64,000 bases of DNA from Paenibacillus sp. SZ31 (GCF_012912005.1 NZ_JABBEA010000005.1:124001-188000), one strand, 5' to 3'; shown: positions 32,895-41,306, numbered from the stretch's first letter. Notes: a model not told the origin generated them from the letters alone. Numbers and translations: made by a program.

Positions 32895-34565
32895 TCATCT
32901 TGTATTGGAACCTTTGCGCCTTACCCGGCTACGTCCCGCCTTGGCAGATTTACGTCTGCGACTAGCCGATTTCCCCATATGTGGACGCGGTCCCTTCGTT
33001 GTACGGGGTTTCCCCTTACGTTTGCCAGTTCCCGAAGCTTGTTTCAACCCCTCACGGTCGCGGCGAGTACGTGGTGCAAGTGACTTGCGTCGACGTTTCC
33101 CCGTTCTACCACCCTGTTGAATGAGCTTTGCAACGGAGCGAGCCGCTGCACCCGGAGCATCGTGACCCAATGCAATCGGAGGTAATGAGGAAAGTGGCAA
33201 CGCCTGGATGACGCTCAGTGGGAATAAGAGTGCCCGCACTGTAGCAGGTTCCAGAGCCAGTACTGTGCGTAATCCGCCCTCTCCCCATGCGTACACAGGT
33301 CCATTCGGAGGCTGGATGTAGGAAAACCATCCGGGAAAACGTAACAACCACTGTGTCACCATCGTATGCAATTTCGTTCGGTAGGTTTCAATCCCGTAGA
33401 GCCTTTCCGCTTCTGTCCGATTGCGCCACCCCGTATCCGAGGCAAGCTCGGTATCATTCAGCAAGGTTGTCGCTAATGTGACAAGCGCTTCGGTATCCCC
33501 CGGCGGGGCCAGAAAGGCATCACTGCCTACAGATTCCATCAATTCCTTCAGCCCACCTTGGGCAAAGGCGATGACCGGTTTGGCAAAATAGAGACCCTCC
33601 AGTGCGGTCATACCAAATCCTTCTTTGACCATGCTCGGAATGACCACGATATCCATGGCGGTATACGCCAGAGATACATTCTCTTCAAATGTGGTGAAGA
33701 TGAATCGGCGCGAATACCCGGATTTCTTCACCCGTGATACACACTCGTCGTAATACTTTTTATCCGATGGAGCACCGATGATCCAGAAGCGACAACGCGA
33801 ATGCGTTTCACAGATTTTCAGAGCCATATCAACAAAAGGTTTCAACCCTTTGGCATCATATATAAAGGAAGAAATATAACCGATACAGGTCTGTGATGAC
33901 TTGAAGCCGAGTTCCTTGCGCTTGCGCTCACGCAGATGAACCCAGCGGTCCGGTGCTGGTAGCGCAGGTTCCCAGGTCGGCGAAATGACGGTCAGTTTGT
34001 CACCCATGCCGGCTTCATGAAATGGAGCCACCGCTGTCTCGGATATACCGATAATCCAGTCCGCATAACGGCCAATCATCTGGACCGCCTCGGTTGTATG
34101 TTCATTCGAGTGAATGATCTCGGTGATCTTCCAGATGACCGGAATCTGTAGCGATTTCGCCACTACAGCCGGCATTACATTGACACAGGTGTTCGTTAGC
34201 ACCATGTCAGGCGCGGTTTCCCGAATCAGGGAGACCGCCTCCTGATACGCTGGTGTATGGCGAAGATGCTCCGCATCGTCTGCAATGCCCCGGTAAGGTG
34301 TGTACACACCGTGAAGCATCGGCAGATTGCATATTTTGACCTGAATGCCGAATCTTCGTGCAAGCCCCGCAAGCTTCCCTTCCTGCGGAACTACGAGCAC
34401 ACAATCAAAGATCGAACCGATCTCCCTCATAAAATGAAGCAGCAGCTTCTCCGCGCCCGTAATGCTGCGGGTGTTGCACACATGGGAAAACAACATCAGC
34501 TTTGGTTTCATTGCCATGGCCGCACGGACCCTGTATGCGGACATCCGATACAGGGTACTGTGCAC
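32895..34565 (-). CDS. GT4 glycosyltransferase with strongly basic C-terminal tail (556 aa)
   Basis: GT-B glycosyltransferase: LMLFSHVCNTRSITGAEKLLL at the start of the N-domain, YISSFIYDAKGLKPFVDMAL and IGAPSDKKYYDE at the donor domain, and PSMVKEGFGMTALEGLYFAKPVIAFAQGG (the E-x7-E site). After about residue 485 comes a tail of about 70 residues with 30 Arg/Lys (clusters KRRRK, SRRRKSAKAGRSRVRRK) and no predicted fold. The start is uncertain: GTG 34565 follows GGAGGAGGT closely, and an ATG at residue 19 (MKPKL) gives the usual family N-terminus. The tail may tether the enzyme to anionic spore-coat layers. Confidence 0.85.
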   Translation of the reverse strand: MHSTLYRMSAYRVRAAMAMKPKLMLFSHVCNTRSITGAEKLLLHFMREIGSIFDCVLVVPQEGKLAGLARRFGIQVKICNLPMLHGVYTPYRGIADDAEHLRHTPAYQEAVSLIRETAPDMVLTNTCVNVMPAVVAKSLQIPVIWKITEIIHSNEHTTEAVQMIGRYADWIIGISETAVAPFHEAGMGDKLTVISPTWEPALPAPDRWVHLRERKRKELGFKSSQTCIGYISSFIYDAKGLKPFVDMALKICETHSRCRFWIIGAPSDKKYYDECVSRVKKSGYSRRFIFTTFEENVSLAYTAMDIVVIPSMVKEGFGMTALEGLYFAKPVIAFAQGGLKELMESVGSDAFLAPPGDTEALVTLATTLLNDTELASDTGWRNRTEAERLYGIETYRTKLHTMVTQWLLRFPGWFSYIQPPNGPVYAWGEGGLRTVLALEPATVRALLFPLSVIQALPLSSLPPIALGHDAPGAAARSVAKLIQQGGRTGKRRRKSLAPRTRRDREGLKQASGTGKRKGKPRTTKGPRPHMGKSASRRRKSAKAGRSRVRRKGSNTR

Positions 34566-34583
34566 ACCTCCTCCCGGCCAAAA

Positions 34584-35723
34584 TTAAGGGAATATGATGG
34601 TTAACATTTCATTAATTCTTTTGCCGTACGTGTGGTCTTTCAGTGTACGTTCGAGCCCGCGAAGTGCAATCTCACGACGTTCTTTCTCATGAGCAAGGTA
34701 ATATTCCACCTTGTCGAGCAACTCCTGCGGGGAGGAATACGTCTCGATCTCCACACCTGGTTTGTAGAAACGCGCAATGTCATCCCGTGCATCAGTCAGC
34801 TGTAGCGTGGTGGATGCGGCAATTTCAAACGTTCTCGGGTTCGGTGAAGCTGGCGGGATTTTGAGGTGATTGTTATTGACCGAGTCATCTTCGTGGGACC
34901 GATGCAGGTTGATGACAATTTTGGTGCCATTGTACACATCGTTGGTCTCCTGCGGACTCATCCAGCGGCCGAGTTCAATCTTCTCGCCATAGGCGGTGTA
35001 GTCAGGCAGGCGGTCCCACCAGATACCGTTAAATACCGTATTGTGTGACATCAGCTGAGCCATGATCGGGTTGAAGAAGTACACCCGGTTCCAGTAGGCC
35101 GAGCCGATAAAGCTGACATCTCTTTTTAATGGGGAAGGAGTTGTAATTGGGAAGTAATGATTGGTGAAGGCGGCAAAAGGAAGATAGTGAACCGATGCAC
35201 AACCAGTTTGGCGGTACAGTTCAACACAGTTCAGTTCCAGTGTGAAGATATGGTCAAAATGATGCACGATCTCCAGCGTCATATCTGTATAGTACGGATC
35301 ATCCGTGAGCCAGATCGCTGTCTGAATGCCTGCTTGGCGAATTGCATCGATATGCTCGATGGGAATATCCATTCCGTCCAGCACAAGCACCAGATCAGGG
35401 CGCGTTTGCAGCGCAATCTCGGAAACCGGTTGACGCGGATCAGACAGGGTTACCTGAGCTACCATGCCCTGCAGTGTGGCCATAATGGCCTCATCCAGTG
35501 GAGAATATGGGAAGCCTTTACCCGAAGATACATACAGCACGTGAAGCTGCCGGAAAGGCAACGGTTCTTGTGCACAATTCACAATATAGTTGGCGCGACC
35601 GCGCAGATATCCTTCTTCCTTACCCGCGTCATATCCGGCATGTTGCCCATTTTTACGTGCTTGATCTGCCAAGCTGAGTACAGGTGCATGAACCTTTTTG
35701 GTTTTACGGTGTTTGAGAGACAT
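34584..35723 (-). CDS. CgeB-like spore glycosyltransferase (379 aa)
   Basis: CgeB-type protein (DUF3880 plus a GT-B C-domain), implicated in spore-surface glycosylation. Visible are HVLYVSSGKGFPYSPLDEAI, TAIWLTDDPYYTD, the hydrophobic HIFTLELNCVELYRQTG, SFIGSAYWNR, and the nucleotide-sugar half NPRTFEIAASTTLQLTD. The N-terminus carries a basic stretch (KHRKTKKVH) and a Gly/Tyr-spaced element HAGYDAGKEEGYLRGRANY, shared in style with the next gene and the 113-aa gene at 37361. GGAGTGG precedes the ATG. It lies in the CgeB/GT4 operon and is a paralogue of its upstream neighbour. Confidence 0.88.
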   Translation of the reverse strand: MSLKHRKTKKVHAPVLSLADQARKNGQHAGYDAGKEEGYLRGRANYIVNCAQEPLPFRQLHVLYVSSGKGFPYSPLDEAIMATLQGMVAQVTLSDPRQPVSEIALQTRPDLVLVLDGMDIPIEHIDAIRQAGIQTAIWLTDDPYYTDMTLEIVHHFDHIFTLELNCVELYRQTGCASVHYLPFAAFTNHYFPITTPSPLKRDVSFIGSAYWNRVYFFNPIMAQLMSHNTVFNGIWWDRLPDYTAYGEKIELGRWMSPQETNDVYNGTKIVINLHRSHEDDSVNNNHLKIPPASPNPRTFEIAASTTLQLTDARDDIARFYKPGVEIETYSSPQELLDKVEYYLAHEKERREIALRGLERTLKDHTYGKRINEMLTIIFP

Positions 35724-35792
35724 ACCGCCACTCCTTTATTTTTGGGATAGGATTCTCGTTGGTGCTGCTTCAGATGGGGATGAGGATTGGGA

Positions 35793-36887
35793 TTACAAAT
35801 GTTCCAGCAACTGAGCGATGCGACGAGTGAACGTGTGCTGGTTCATCGTGGTGAGAAGTCCACGCCAAGCCATCGCCTGCCGTTCCTCTTCATGTTTCAG
35901 ATAATAGTGGATTTTGTGCTGAAGCTCTGCCGCGTTGCTGAACGTCTCGATGTCATAGCCCGGCTGATAATAACGGGGCAGATCTCCACGTGCATCCGTA
36001 ATCTGCATCGTGCCGCAGGCACTGATCTCATACGTCCGTGGATTAATGGAGCGGCCTTCCAGATGGTGCGTGTTGCGATTGTCTTCCCCATTCTCGCAAG
36101 TCCGGTGAATGTTAATGACGATCTTGGCGCCATTGTAATAATCCACGGTCGCTCCGGGGTCAATCCATCCTTCGTGGATGAAACGGCCAAGTACATCAAA
36201 GCGTGCCAGCCGGTTCCACTGACTACCCGCGATGAACACCTTTTTGTCCGCCAGAAAAGGGGCCAGCTCATCGAACAAAGCGATCCGGTTCCAGAACCCT
36301 GTACCGATAAAACAAATGTCGTACTGATGCTGTGGTGCCGTGCGCCGCGGTTGAAACATGCCTGGATTCACCGCGAGTGGCATATAGATGACCTGGCTCG
36401 CTCCATGTCCCAGATAGAAGGGCACCGCGGCCTCTTCATGTGTGAACACGACATCATAGTGCTGACAGAGGGTCGCTGTATCTTCGGTGAAATACGGATC
36501 ATCCACAAACCATACGGCTGTTCGAATACCGAGTGCACGTATGCCGTTCACCTGCTCCAGATGATCTGCAGGGAATACATGCAGACCATTCATGACGAGC
36601 ACGACATCGGGCCGATGGTGACTGGCTTCCTGCAACATTGCTGCTGGCGATCCAACAACGCATTCACGTACAGACTGCTGCAGGGCCAAGGTGACACCTT
36701 CATCGATGGCATCGAATCCTTGGGGGATATACAGCACTTTCATGTCCCGCAGGGTCGGTTGAAACATCTGCACCCGCTCCATCATGGCCTGACAGCCGCC
36801 AAATCTGCGGCCTTCTGCGTATCCGCCGCGGTAAGCCGTTTCCGCTTCGGTCAGCGGACGGTGTCTTCGTTTTGCCACATTCTTCAC
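35793..36887 (-). CDS. CgeB-like spore glycosyltransferase (364 aa)
   Basis: Paralogue of the adjacent CgeB-like protein: KVLYIPQGFDAIDEGVTLAL, AVWFVDDPYFTED, VFTHEEAAVPFYLGHGASQV, CFIGTGFWNRIALFDEL, and NPRTYEISACGTMQITDARGDL (donor domain). The N-terminus has KRRHRPL and AYRGGYAEGRRFGG, matching the basic-plus-Gly/Tyr build of its neighbours. The GTG start follows AAGGA at seven bases. It is the first gene of the glycan operon, and the only noncoding DNA before it (36888-37110) must hold the promoter, probably sporulation-specific, although no sigma box was identified with confidence. Confidence 0.88.
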   Translation of the reverse strand: MKNVAKRRHRPLTEAETAYRGGYAEGRRFGGCQAMMERVQMFQPTLRDMKVLYIPQGFDAIDEGVTLALQQSVRECVVGSPAAMLQEASHHRPDVVLVMNGLHVFPADHLEQVNGIRALGIRTAVWFVDDPYFTEDTATLCQHYDVVFTHEEAAVPFYLGHGASQVIYMPLAVNPGMFQPRRTAPQHQYDICFIGTGFWNRIALFDELAPFLADKKVFIAGSQWNRLARFDVLGRFIHEGWIDPGATVDYYNGAKIVINIHRTCENGEDNRNTHHLEGRSINPRTYEISACGTMQITDARGDLPRYYQPGYDIETFSNAAELQHKIHYYLKHEEERQAMAWRGLLTTMNQHTFTRRIAQLLEHL

Positions 36888-37062
36888 CCTGTCTTCCTTC
36901 AGGAGATCTCATTTCCAGACTCTCCCCGTGATTGGTCTTCCCTCTAAAGGATATGCCTCGGGGTCAGATGCATCATGGACGGGTGTCCTGCAAGGCGCAA
37001 AATTGGCGTATGCCCTCCACATCCGCCTGTACGGGCATGTCCGCTTTTGCGGCGATGCAAAT

Positions 37063-37090
37063 AGCCCGGAGGGATCTGTCCCCCCGGGCT
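37063..37090 (-). terminator. hairpin, probable terminator
   Basis: Stem AGCCCGG / CCGGGCT with a G/C-rich loop, downstream (minus strand) of the four small genes at 37361-38652; no strong T run. Confidence 0.5.
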
Positions 37091-37110
37091 ATCATCATTT
37101 CTTAGAGGTT

Positions 37111-37316
37111 GTTCAAAAAGTCCGCTTTTGATTACAAAGGATGCCTAGCGGCATCACTAGCATCGAATATGGAATTCAGCCGAAATAAGCGGGAGGCTTA
37201 CGAAGTATGTTTCCTTTGGAAACATTGTAGTTGCTCACGTAGCTCTATCTACGCTCCGCTACTCCATTTCTAGCTTCATCCCATCTTCTCGGTACTGAAA
37301 ACCGGTCTTTTTGAAC
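37111..37316. repeat. MITE-like element with 14-bp terminal inverted repeats
   Basis: GTTCAAAAAGTCCG at 37111 and CGGTCTTTTTGAAC at 37303 are inverted copies with one mismatch, bounding 206 bases without a gene. The interior includes short palindromic parts (TTTCCTTTGGAAA, GAGCTCTATCTACGCTC-like). It lies between the small-protein operon and the CgeB operon. No transposase inside; no clear target duplication seen. Confidence 0.75.
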
Positions 37317-37360
37317 TAGCACTTTTTTCATTCCATGCAGGAATAATCGTGTCTACTCGG

Positions 37361-37702
37361 TTACTGTGCTTTGTACGCCAGCTGATGTCCGTCCTCGAAT
37401 CCCTTGGCGAAACCCGCGTTGAATCCCTCGTTGTACGCCTCGTTGTAGCCCTGGCTGTACGCACTGTCCGGGTTCGGATCGGTAGGGGTAGCCGGGACGA
37501 ATGGTTGTACGGGCTTCGGACTCCGGTGCCGCCGTACCGTACGTTTCTTTTTTTTGAGCCACGCACTGCGTCCTTTAAGCGGGCGTTTGTGAAGAATACG
37601 TTTCGCTTTGAGCGCACGCAGCTTGCGGATTTTACGCAGACGGGCTCCACGGGTTACCAAAGCTCTTTTGGTTCTCAGTCGTATTTTCTTCTTCTTTAAC
37701 AT
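37361..37702 (-). CDS. small basic protein with Gly/Tyr/Phe repeats (113 aa)
   Basis: Family not certain. The start at 37702 (MLKKKKIRLRTKR) follows GGAGGAATG. Residues 1-65 are highly basic (KRALVTRGARLRKIRKL and LKKKKRTVRRHRS). A short Pro-rich linker follows, then a C-terminal run of four-residue units YSQGYNEAYNEGFNAGFAKG (Y/F-x-x-G). The two CgeB-like proteins next door carry the same combination of a basic patch with Y-x-x-G repeats. It probably is a structural spore-surface or coat protein that binds the enzymes or anionic polymers; this role is inferred from context only. Confidence 0.6.
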   Translation of the reverse strand: MLKKKKIRLRTKRALVTRGARLRKIRKLRALKAKRILHKRPLKGRSAWLKKKKRTVRRHRSPKPVQPFVPATPTDPNPDSAYSQGYNEAYNEGFNAGFAKGFEDGHQLAYKAQ

Positions 37703-37703
37703 G

Positions 37704-38003
37704 TCAACATTCCTCCTGTATGTCCCGAACGATACGAATTGCACACCCGGGGTCTTTGAGCCAGGGCAAGCCAGGCTCCCCATGCTGGATTCGGGCCAGC
37801 CTGATTCCCGTAACCATACGAGACATCTCTTCCTGATAGCGACTCAACAAACGAATGTTCTCGGCCAGACTGCGGGCAGATACTTCCGAATGAGCGGATA
37901 CGCTGGCTACACTGTCCAAAATGCGTGCCAGCGCCTGCTGACTGTGTGCAATAGATTCAATAAGAGCCAGTTTCGCTTCCTGCTCACGCCGCATCAGACT
38001 CAT
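37704..38003 (-). CDS. small helical protein, coat-cluster paralogue A (99 aa)
   Basis: Not assigned to a named family. A long amphipathic helix (ALIESIAHSQQALARILDSV) is followed by another (ENIRLLSRYQEEMSRMV). The element IAHSQQALARILDS matches IAHSHQQIARVLDA in the 95-aa protein at 38365, and a related pattern MQWNIALILEAKA in the 113-aa protein at 38000, so these three are paralogues or share a module. The start overlaps the stop of the upstream gene (four bases) and it ends one base before the 113-aa basic gene. Co-transcribed with likely spore-surface genes. Confidence 0.6.
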   Translation of the reverse strand: MSLMRREQEAKLALIESIAHSQQALARILDSVASVSAHSEVSARSLAENIRLLSRYQEEMSRMVTGIRLARIQHGEPGLPWLKDPGCAIRIVRDIQEEC

Positions 38004-38341
38004 TTTCCCATGTCTCCCAGATCCATACCGCCAAACATGCCACCGTCCATACCGCCGCCATCTTCGCTATCGTTCTGTACCATCACCGCTTTGAGATTGT
38101 TGCACAGTCCGGTTTCCATCCGAGTCAATCCTTCCAGCAATTCCACCAGCTGATCATGCATTTTGAGTGGCTCTCCGACCTGATCCCCATGCGTCAGAAA
38201 GGTATCCCCATTCAGATGATTTAGCGTCCAGTTCCGTACCTTCTCGGCCTCAATCGCTTTTGCCTCCAGGATCAGGGCAATATTCCACTGCATCTTGGCT
38301 GCTGCGTCCAGCATCAGAATGAGGCTCTGTTCTCTACTCAT
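38000..38341 (-). CDS. small helical protein with Gly/Met-rich tail (113 aa)
   Basis: Helical protein with two amphipathic stretches (ILMLDAAAKMQWNIALILEA, MHDQLVELLEGLTRMETGL) and a Gly/Met/Asp tail (GGGMDGGMFGGMDLGD). It shares the I-A-x-I-L-(D/E)-A pattern with its two neighbours. Overlap with the downstream gene by four bases shows tight coupling. No known enzymatic motif. It is likely a self-assembling or adaptor protein of the same spore-surface operon. Confidence 0.6.
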   Translation of the reverse strand: MSREQSLILMLDAAAKMQWNIALILEAKAIEAEKVRNWTLNHLNGDTFLTHGDQVGEPLKMHDQLVELLEGLTRMETGLCNNLKAVMVQNDSEDGGGMDGGMFGGMDLGDMGK

Positions 38342-38364
38342 GTTCCTTCACCCGCCTTCCGGGC

Positions 38365-38652
38365 TTATTCTTCCTCTTGAACCGCGATCTCCCGCATGAC
38401 TTGGGTCAGCGTTTCGGCTACAGCCTCTTCCAGATCTGCAAGGCCTCCCAAGTAAGAGATAATGCTTTTGTTGATTTGCCCCGAGCTATCCAGCAGACCG
38501 TCAACGCCATCCAGCTCCGGTTCGATATCTGGCAAATGATTAATGATTTCAGACATGCGTACAGCGACTTGGCGTTTGGCATCCAGCACACGTGCAATCT
38601 GCTGGTGAGAGTGTGCAATATGTGTGATGATTTCATCGATTTTGCTCTGCAT
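38365..38652 (-). CDS. small helical protein, coat-cluster paralogue B (95 aa)
   Basis: Starts at ATG 38652 (MQSKIDEIITHIAHSHQQ) rather than 20 residues further up. The protein has the shared helix IAHSHQQIARVLDA and an acidic C-terminal half (EPELDGVDGLLDSS, AEETLTQV-like). First gene of the set 38652-37361. Function unknown; the shared module with 37704-38003 is visible by eye. Confidence 0.6.
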   Translation of the reverse strand: MQSKIDEIITHIAHSHQQIARVLDAKRQVAVRMSEIINHLPDIEPELDGVDGLLDSSGQINKSIISYLGGLADLEEAVAETLTQVMREIAVQEEE

Positions 38653-38773
38653 GGTCCTCCTCCTTACCGTCACGGCCTGCTTCACCCATAGAAAAACCCG
38701 GCCTATCAGCATTTGCCTGTTACAGCATATGCCGGGCCGGGATCGTCAGTTACTACAGCTTGCGCCTATATCG

Positions 38774-39055
38774 TCAGATGACATAACTCCAGTCAGAAGA
38801 ATATCGACTGAGGAATTGGCGAGTACGTTCCTGTTTGGGATGCACAAATACCTCTTCCGGTGTTCCTTCCTCCACAACGGAGCCTCCATCCATGAAAACA
38901 ACCCAATTCGCCACCTCACGGGCAAAACCCATCTCATGGGTAACCATAATCATGGTAATCCCTTCTTGAGCAATGGAGCGGATGACAGACAATACCTCAC
39001 CCAATAGTACGCGAAAAAGCCATCCCCAAAACCGATTGGTGGATGACTTCTTCAT
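38774..39055 (-). pseudogene. truncated polar amino-acid ABC transporter ATPase
   Basis: The C-terminal 75 residues (GEVLSVIRSIAQEGITMIMVTHEM and FMDGGSVVEEGTPEEVF) are those of a GlnQ/HisP-type ATPase: they hold the D-loop-side region, the switch His (VTHEM) and the C-terminal subdomain. Walker A, signature and Walker B (expected about 160 residues earlier) are absent. The first 17 residues are unrelated sequence joined to the fragment. It cannot bind ATP and is a remnant of a deleted transporter. The neighbouring operons are not amino-acid transporters. Confidence 0.8.
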
Positions 39056-39117
39056 GTATGAATATCATTGAATTATACTATTTTGGCGGTACACCACGTG
39101 GTGTTTTACACGACCAT

Positions 39118-39450
39118 CTATCTGCGACTCGCCCATTTAATTTTACGTGCGACTTCCAATCGCTGTAATTGCAAGAGCCCGATCCGTTCCTCAAACTTCT
39201 TGCGTTCATCCGTGGAATGAGCGGCATGAATCTGGTGGCAAAGACCTGTCAGTTTGCTGTTGATGTAATCAAACCGTGTCCATAATTCCTCTTCAGGTGT
39301 GCGCTGCTGCTCCGTCGCCGTCTGAAATATTTTGAGTTGGTGGATAAGGGATTGCTGCCATTCCTGATCTTGAATTTGGATGGCAAAATGCAAAAGATCC
39401 AGATAGTCATCGATTTGCAACGATACGCCGCAATCAGGTTTAGTATTCAT
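39118..39450 (-). CDS. protein of unknown function (110 aa)
   Basis: Not recognised. Small, helical, acidic then basic at the C-terminus (ERIGLLQLQRLEVARKIKWASRR). It contains YLDLLHFAIQIQDQEWQQSLIHQL, a long amphipathic helix with Trp/Gln. Monocistronic between the ABC remnant and the molybdate genes. Preceded by GGAGA-type purines (AAGGAGAGAC). No membrane segment. Confidence 0.6.
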   Translation of the reverse strand: MNTKPDCGVSLQIDDYLDLLHFAIQIQDQEWQQSLIHQLKIFQTATEQQRTPEEELWTRFDYINSKLTGLCHQIHAAHSTDERKKFEERIGLLQLQRLEVARKIKWASRR

Positions 39451-39643
39451 CGTCGTCTCTCCTTATTTCAGTACTTGGCTGGAATCAGTTACTTCTATCT
39501 TACAGGAACAAGCCCACTGAAAGCGAGTGCTGAACGATTAAATTTTGGGATTTTTTTTATTTTTTTATGTTAAAACCGCTTTACATTTCCATTAAGACCA
39601 ATTTGGCTGGGCATTGATATTGGTACATATGAAATCTGTGAGA

Positions 39644-39690
39644 AAAACCCGCGTTAAGGAAAAAGTTCTTTCCTCAAAACGGGTTTTTAA
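39644..39690 (-). terminator. intrinsic terminator
   Basis: Outer stem AAAAACCCG / CGGGTTTTT with an inner AAGGAAA / TTTCCT hairpin; ends the modAB transcript. Confidence 0.85.
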
Positions 39691-39722
39691 TCATGTTATA
39701 TATAATATGAACAGATATAAAA

Positions 39723-40409
39723 TCAGTCATTTTTGCCATCTCGCTGCTGTCTGGTCATCAGTAACATGAGAAACGAGATGATGATAATGGACACGGTCCA
39801 CGCCCAGGCCATGGTCTGATTGCCTGAATCCACAGCGACATAGATTGCCGTGGGTACCGTTTGCGTTTTGCCCGGAATATTGCCTGCAATCATCAGTGTC
39901 GCTCCGAATTCCCCGAGTGCCCGGGCAAAGCCCAGGATGAAGGCGGTCATCAATGCTCTGCCTGCGAGTGGCAAGGAAATGTAACGAAAGACCTGCCACT
40001 CATTCGCCCCAATCGAACGGCCCGCATCTTCCAGATCACGATCCACACCGCTGAATCCCGATTTCATCGTCTGATATACCAACGGGAAAGCAACAATCAC
40101 CGAAGCAATCACCGCTGCCCACCAGGAGAAAATAACCGGTGCAGAGAATATCGCTTCAATCCATTGTCCTAACAGACTTTTGCGCCCCAGTATGACAAGC
40201 AACAGAAATCCGACCACCGTCGGGGGAAGTACTAGTGGCAGCATGAATGCCGTTTCCAGCAGAATTTTTCCCCGAAATGAAGTACGCGACATTTTCCAGG
40301 CTACGGCGATTCCCAGCACGGTGGCCACCACACTGGATAACAACGCAACCTGAAGCGACAGACGCACCGGCGACCAGAATACGGACCAGTCTATTGCGTT
40401 CACATTCAT
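39723..40409 (-). CDS. modB: molybdate ABC transporter permease ModB (228 aa)
   Basis: Inner-membrane permease for molybdate uptake with five or six spans. The EAA-loop/consensus part GRSIGANEWQVFRYISLPLAGRAL and the ModB-typical EFGATLMIAGNIPGKTQTVPTAIYVAV are present, and the length (228) is normal. It overlaps the modA stop by four bases. No modC (ATPase) follows; the transcript ends in a terminator 33 bases on. The ATPase must be supplied elsewhere, or the pair shares one. Confidence 0.93.
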   Translation of the reverse strand: MNVNAIDWSVFWSPVRLSLQVALLSSVVATVLGIAVAWKMSRTSFRGKILLETAFMLPLVLPPTVVGFLLLVILGRKSLLGQWIEAIFSAPVIFSWWAAVIASVIVAFPLVYQTMKSGFSGVDRDLEDAGRSIGANEWQVFRYISLPLAGRALMTAFILGFARALGEFGATLMIAGNIPGKTQTVPTAIYVAVDSGNQTMAWAWTVSIIIISFLMLLMTRQQRDGKND

Positions 40410-41278
40410 TCTGAAATAGAGAATCCGTATTTCGTGAAGATATCGAGCACTTCAGGGGTTTGCAAGTACGCATAAAATTGTTCTGCTTCTGTACGATGTT
40501 TCGTTCCTTCGATAATGCCTACCGGATAATTGGCAGGTGTGTAGCTGTTCTTGTCCACCTCAAAGGCTATTTTCACCTGATCCGAAGTAAGAGCATCCGT
40601 TTTATATACGAATCCTGCATCTGCATTGCCTGTCTCTACATATTGAAGAACCTGTCTAACGTCTTTCCCCTGCACGAGCTTGCTTTCCAGTTCATCCCAC
40701 AGCTTGGCATTGGTCAGAGCTTCCTTGGCATAGGTTCCCGCAGGCACACTTTCCGGTATTCCAATCGCTACGGTCTTGATGGAATCGCTGATGAGATCCG
40801 TTTCGCTAGCCACTGTATTGGTCCCATCTGCTGGCACAATCGCCACCAGTGAATTCTGTAGCAAATTCTTCTGATCGCCCGATGCAATCAGGTTTTCGTC
40901 CACCAGCGCATTCATATTTTTCGTTGCCGCCGATACAAAGATATCAGCCGGTGCACCCTGTTCAATCTGCTGTTGCAAGGCACCCGATGCGCCAAAGTTG
41001 AAATTCAGTTCTATATTGGGATTCGCTGTTTCAAAATTCGTTTCTATTTCCTTCATGGCATCCGTAAGACTGGCCGCCGCTGAGATCGTCAGATCTACCG
41101 TTTCCTGAGGATCAGTAACGCCTGCTGATGAACTTTCGCCTGATGCTGCTGGCGTCGATGTCGTTTGTTCTGCACCCGTGGATGTATCCGTAGTGCTCGT
41201 GCTTGCGCCACAACCAGCCAATACAAGAGCCAGTCCCAGTGACATACTTCCCAAAACATATCCGATCCTATTTCTCAT
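40406..41278 (-). CDS. modA: molybdate-binding lipoprotein ModA (290 aa)
   Basis: Extracellular molybdate receptor. Signal peptide with lipobox LAGCG (about residue 22), a Ser/Thr-rich linker (residues 24-60), then the ModA domain: LTISAAASLTDAMKEIE (the first ligand Ser), NFNFGASGALQQQIEQGAPADIFVSAA (second ligand Ser), VAIGIPESVPAGTYAKEAL and YVETGNADAGFVYKTDA (ligand residues). It is the first gene of the modAB pair, divergent from an HTH/PBP-like regulator. Its upstream region has a palindrome on the putative promoter and an Fnr-like box. Confidence 0.93.
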   Translation of the reverse strand: MRNRIGYVLGSMSLGLALVLAGCGASTSTTDTSTGAEQTTSTPAASGESSSAGVTDPQETVDLTISAAASLTDAMKEIETNFETANPNIELNFNFGASGALQQQIEQGAPADIFVSAATKNMNALVDENLIASGDQKNLLQNSLVAIVPADGTNTVASETDLISDSIKTVAIGIPESVPAGTYAKEALTNAKLWDELESKLVQGKDVRQVLQYVETGNADAGFVYKTDALTSDQVKIAFEVDKNSYTPANYPVGIIEGTKHRTEAEQFYAYLQTPEVLDIFTKYGFSISE

Positions 41279-41306
41279 TCATATATCCCCCAATGTTATG
41301 TTTAGT

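Noticed and set aside
31795..33120. Long plus-strand frame of 441 codons opposite the 2-epimerase
   Set aside because: His/Arg/Gln-rich composition typical of an antisense shadow of a G+C-rich gene; the minus strand holds all motifs of a known enzyme.
35787..36947. Plus-strand frame of 386 codons opposite a CgeB-like gene
   Set aside because: Antisense shadow; no motif, and the opposite strand has clear CgeB signatures.
39091..39104. ACACCACGTGGTGT palindrome as an operator
   Set aside because: Single isolated site beside a gene remnant; no promoter or partner gene to support a role.
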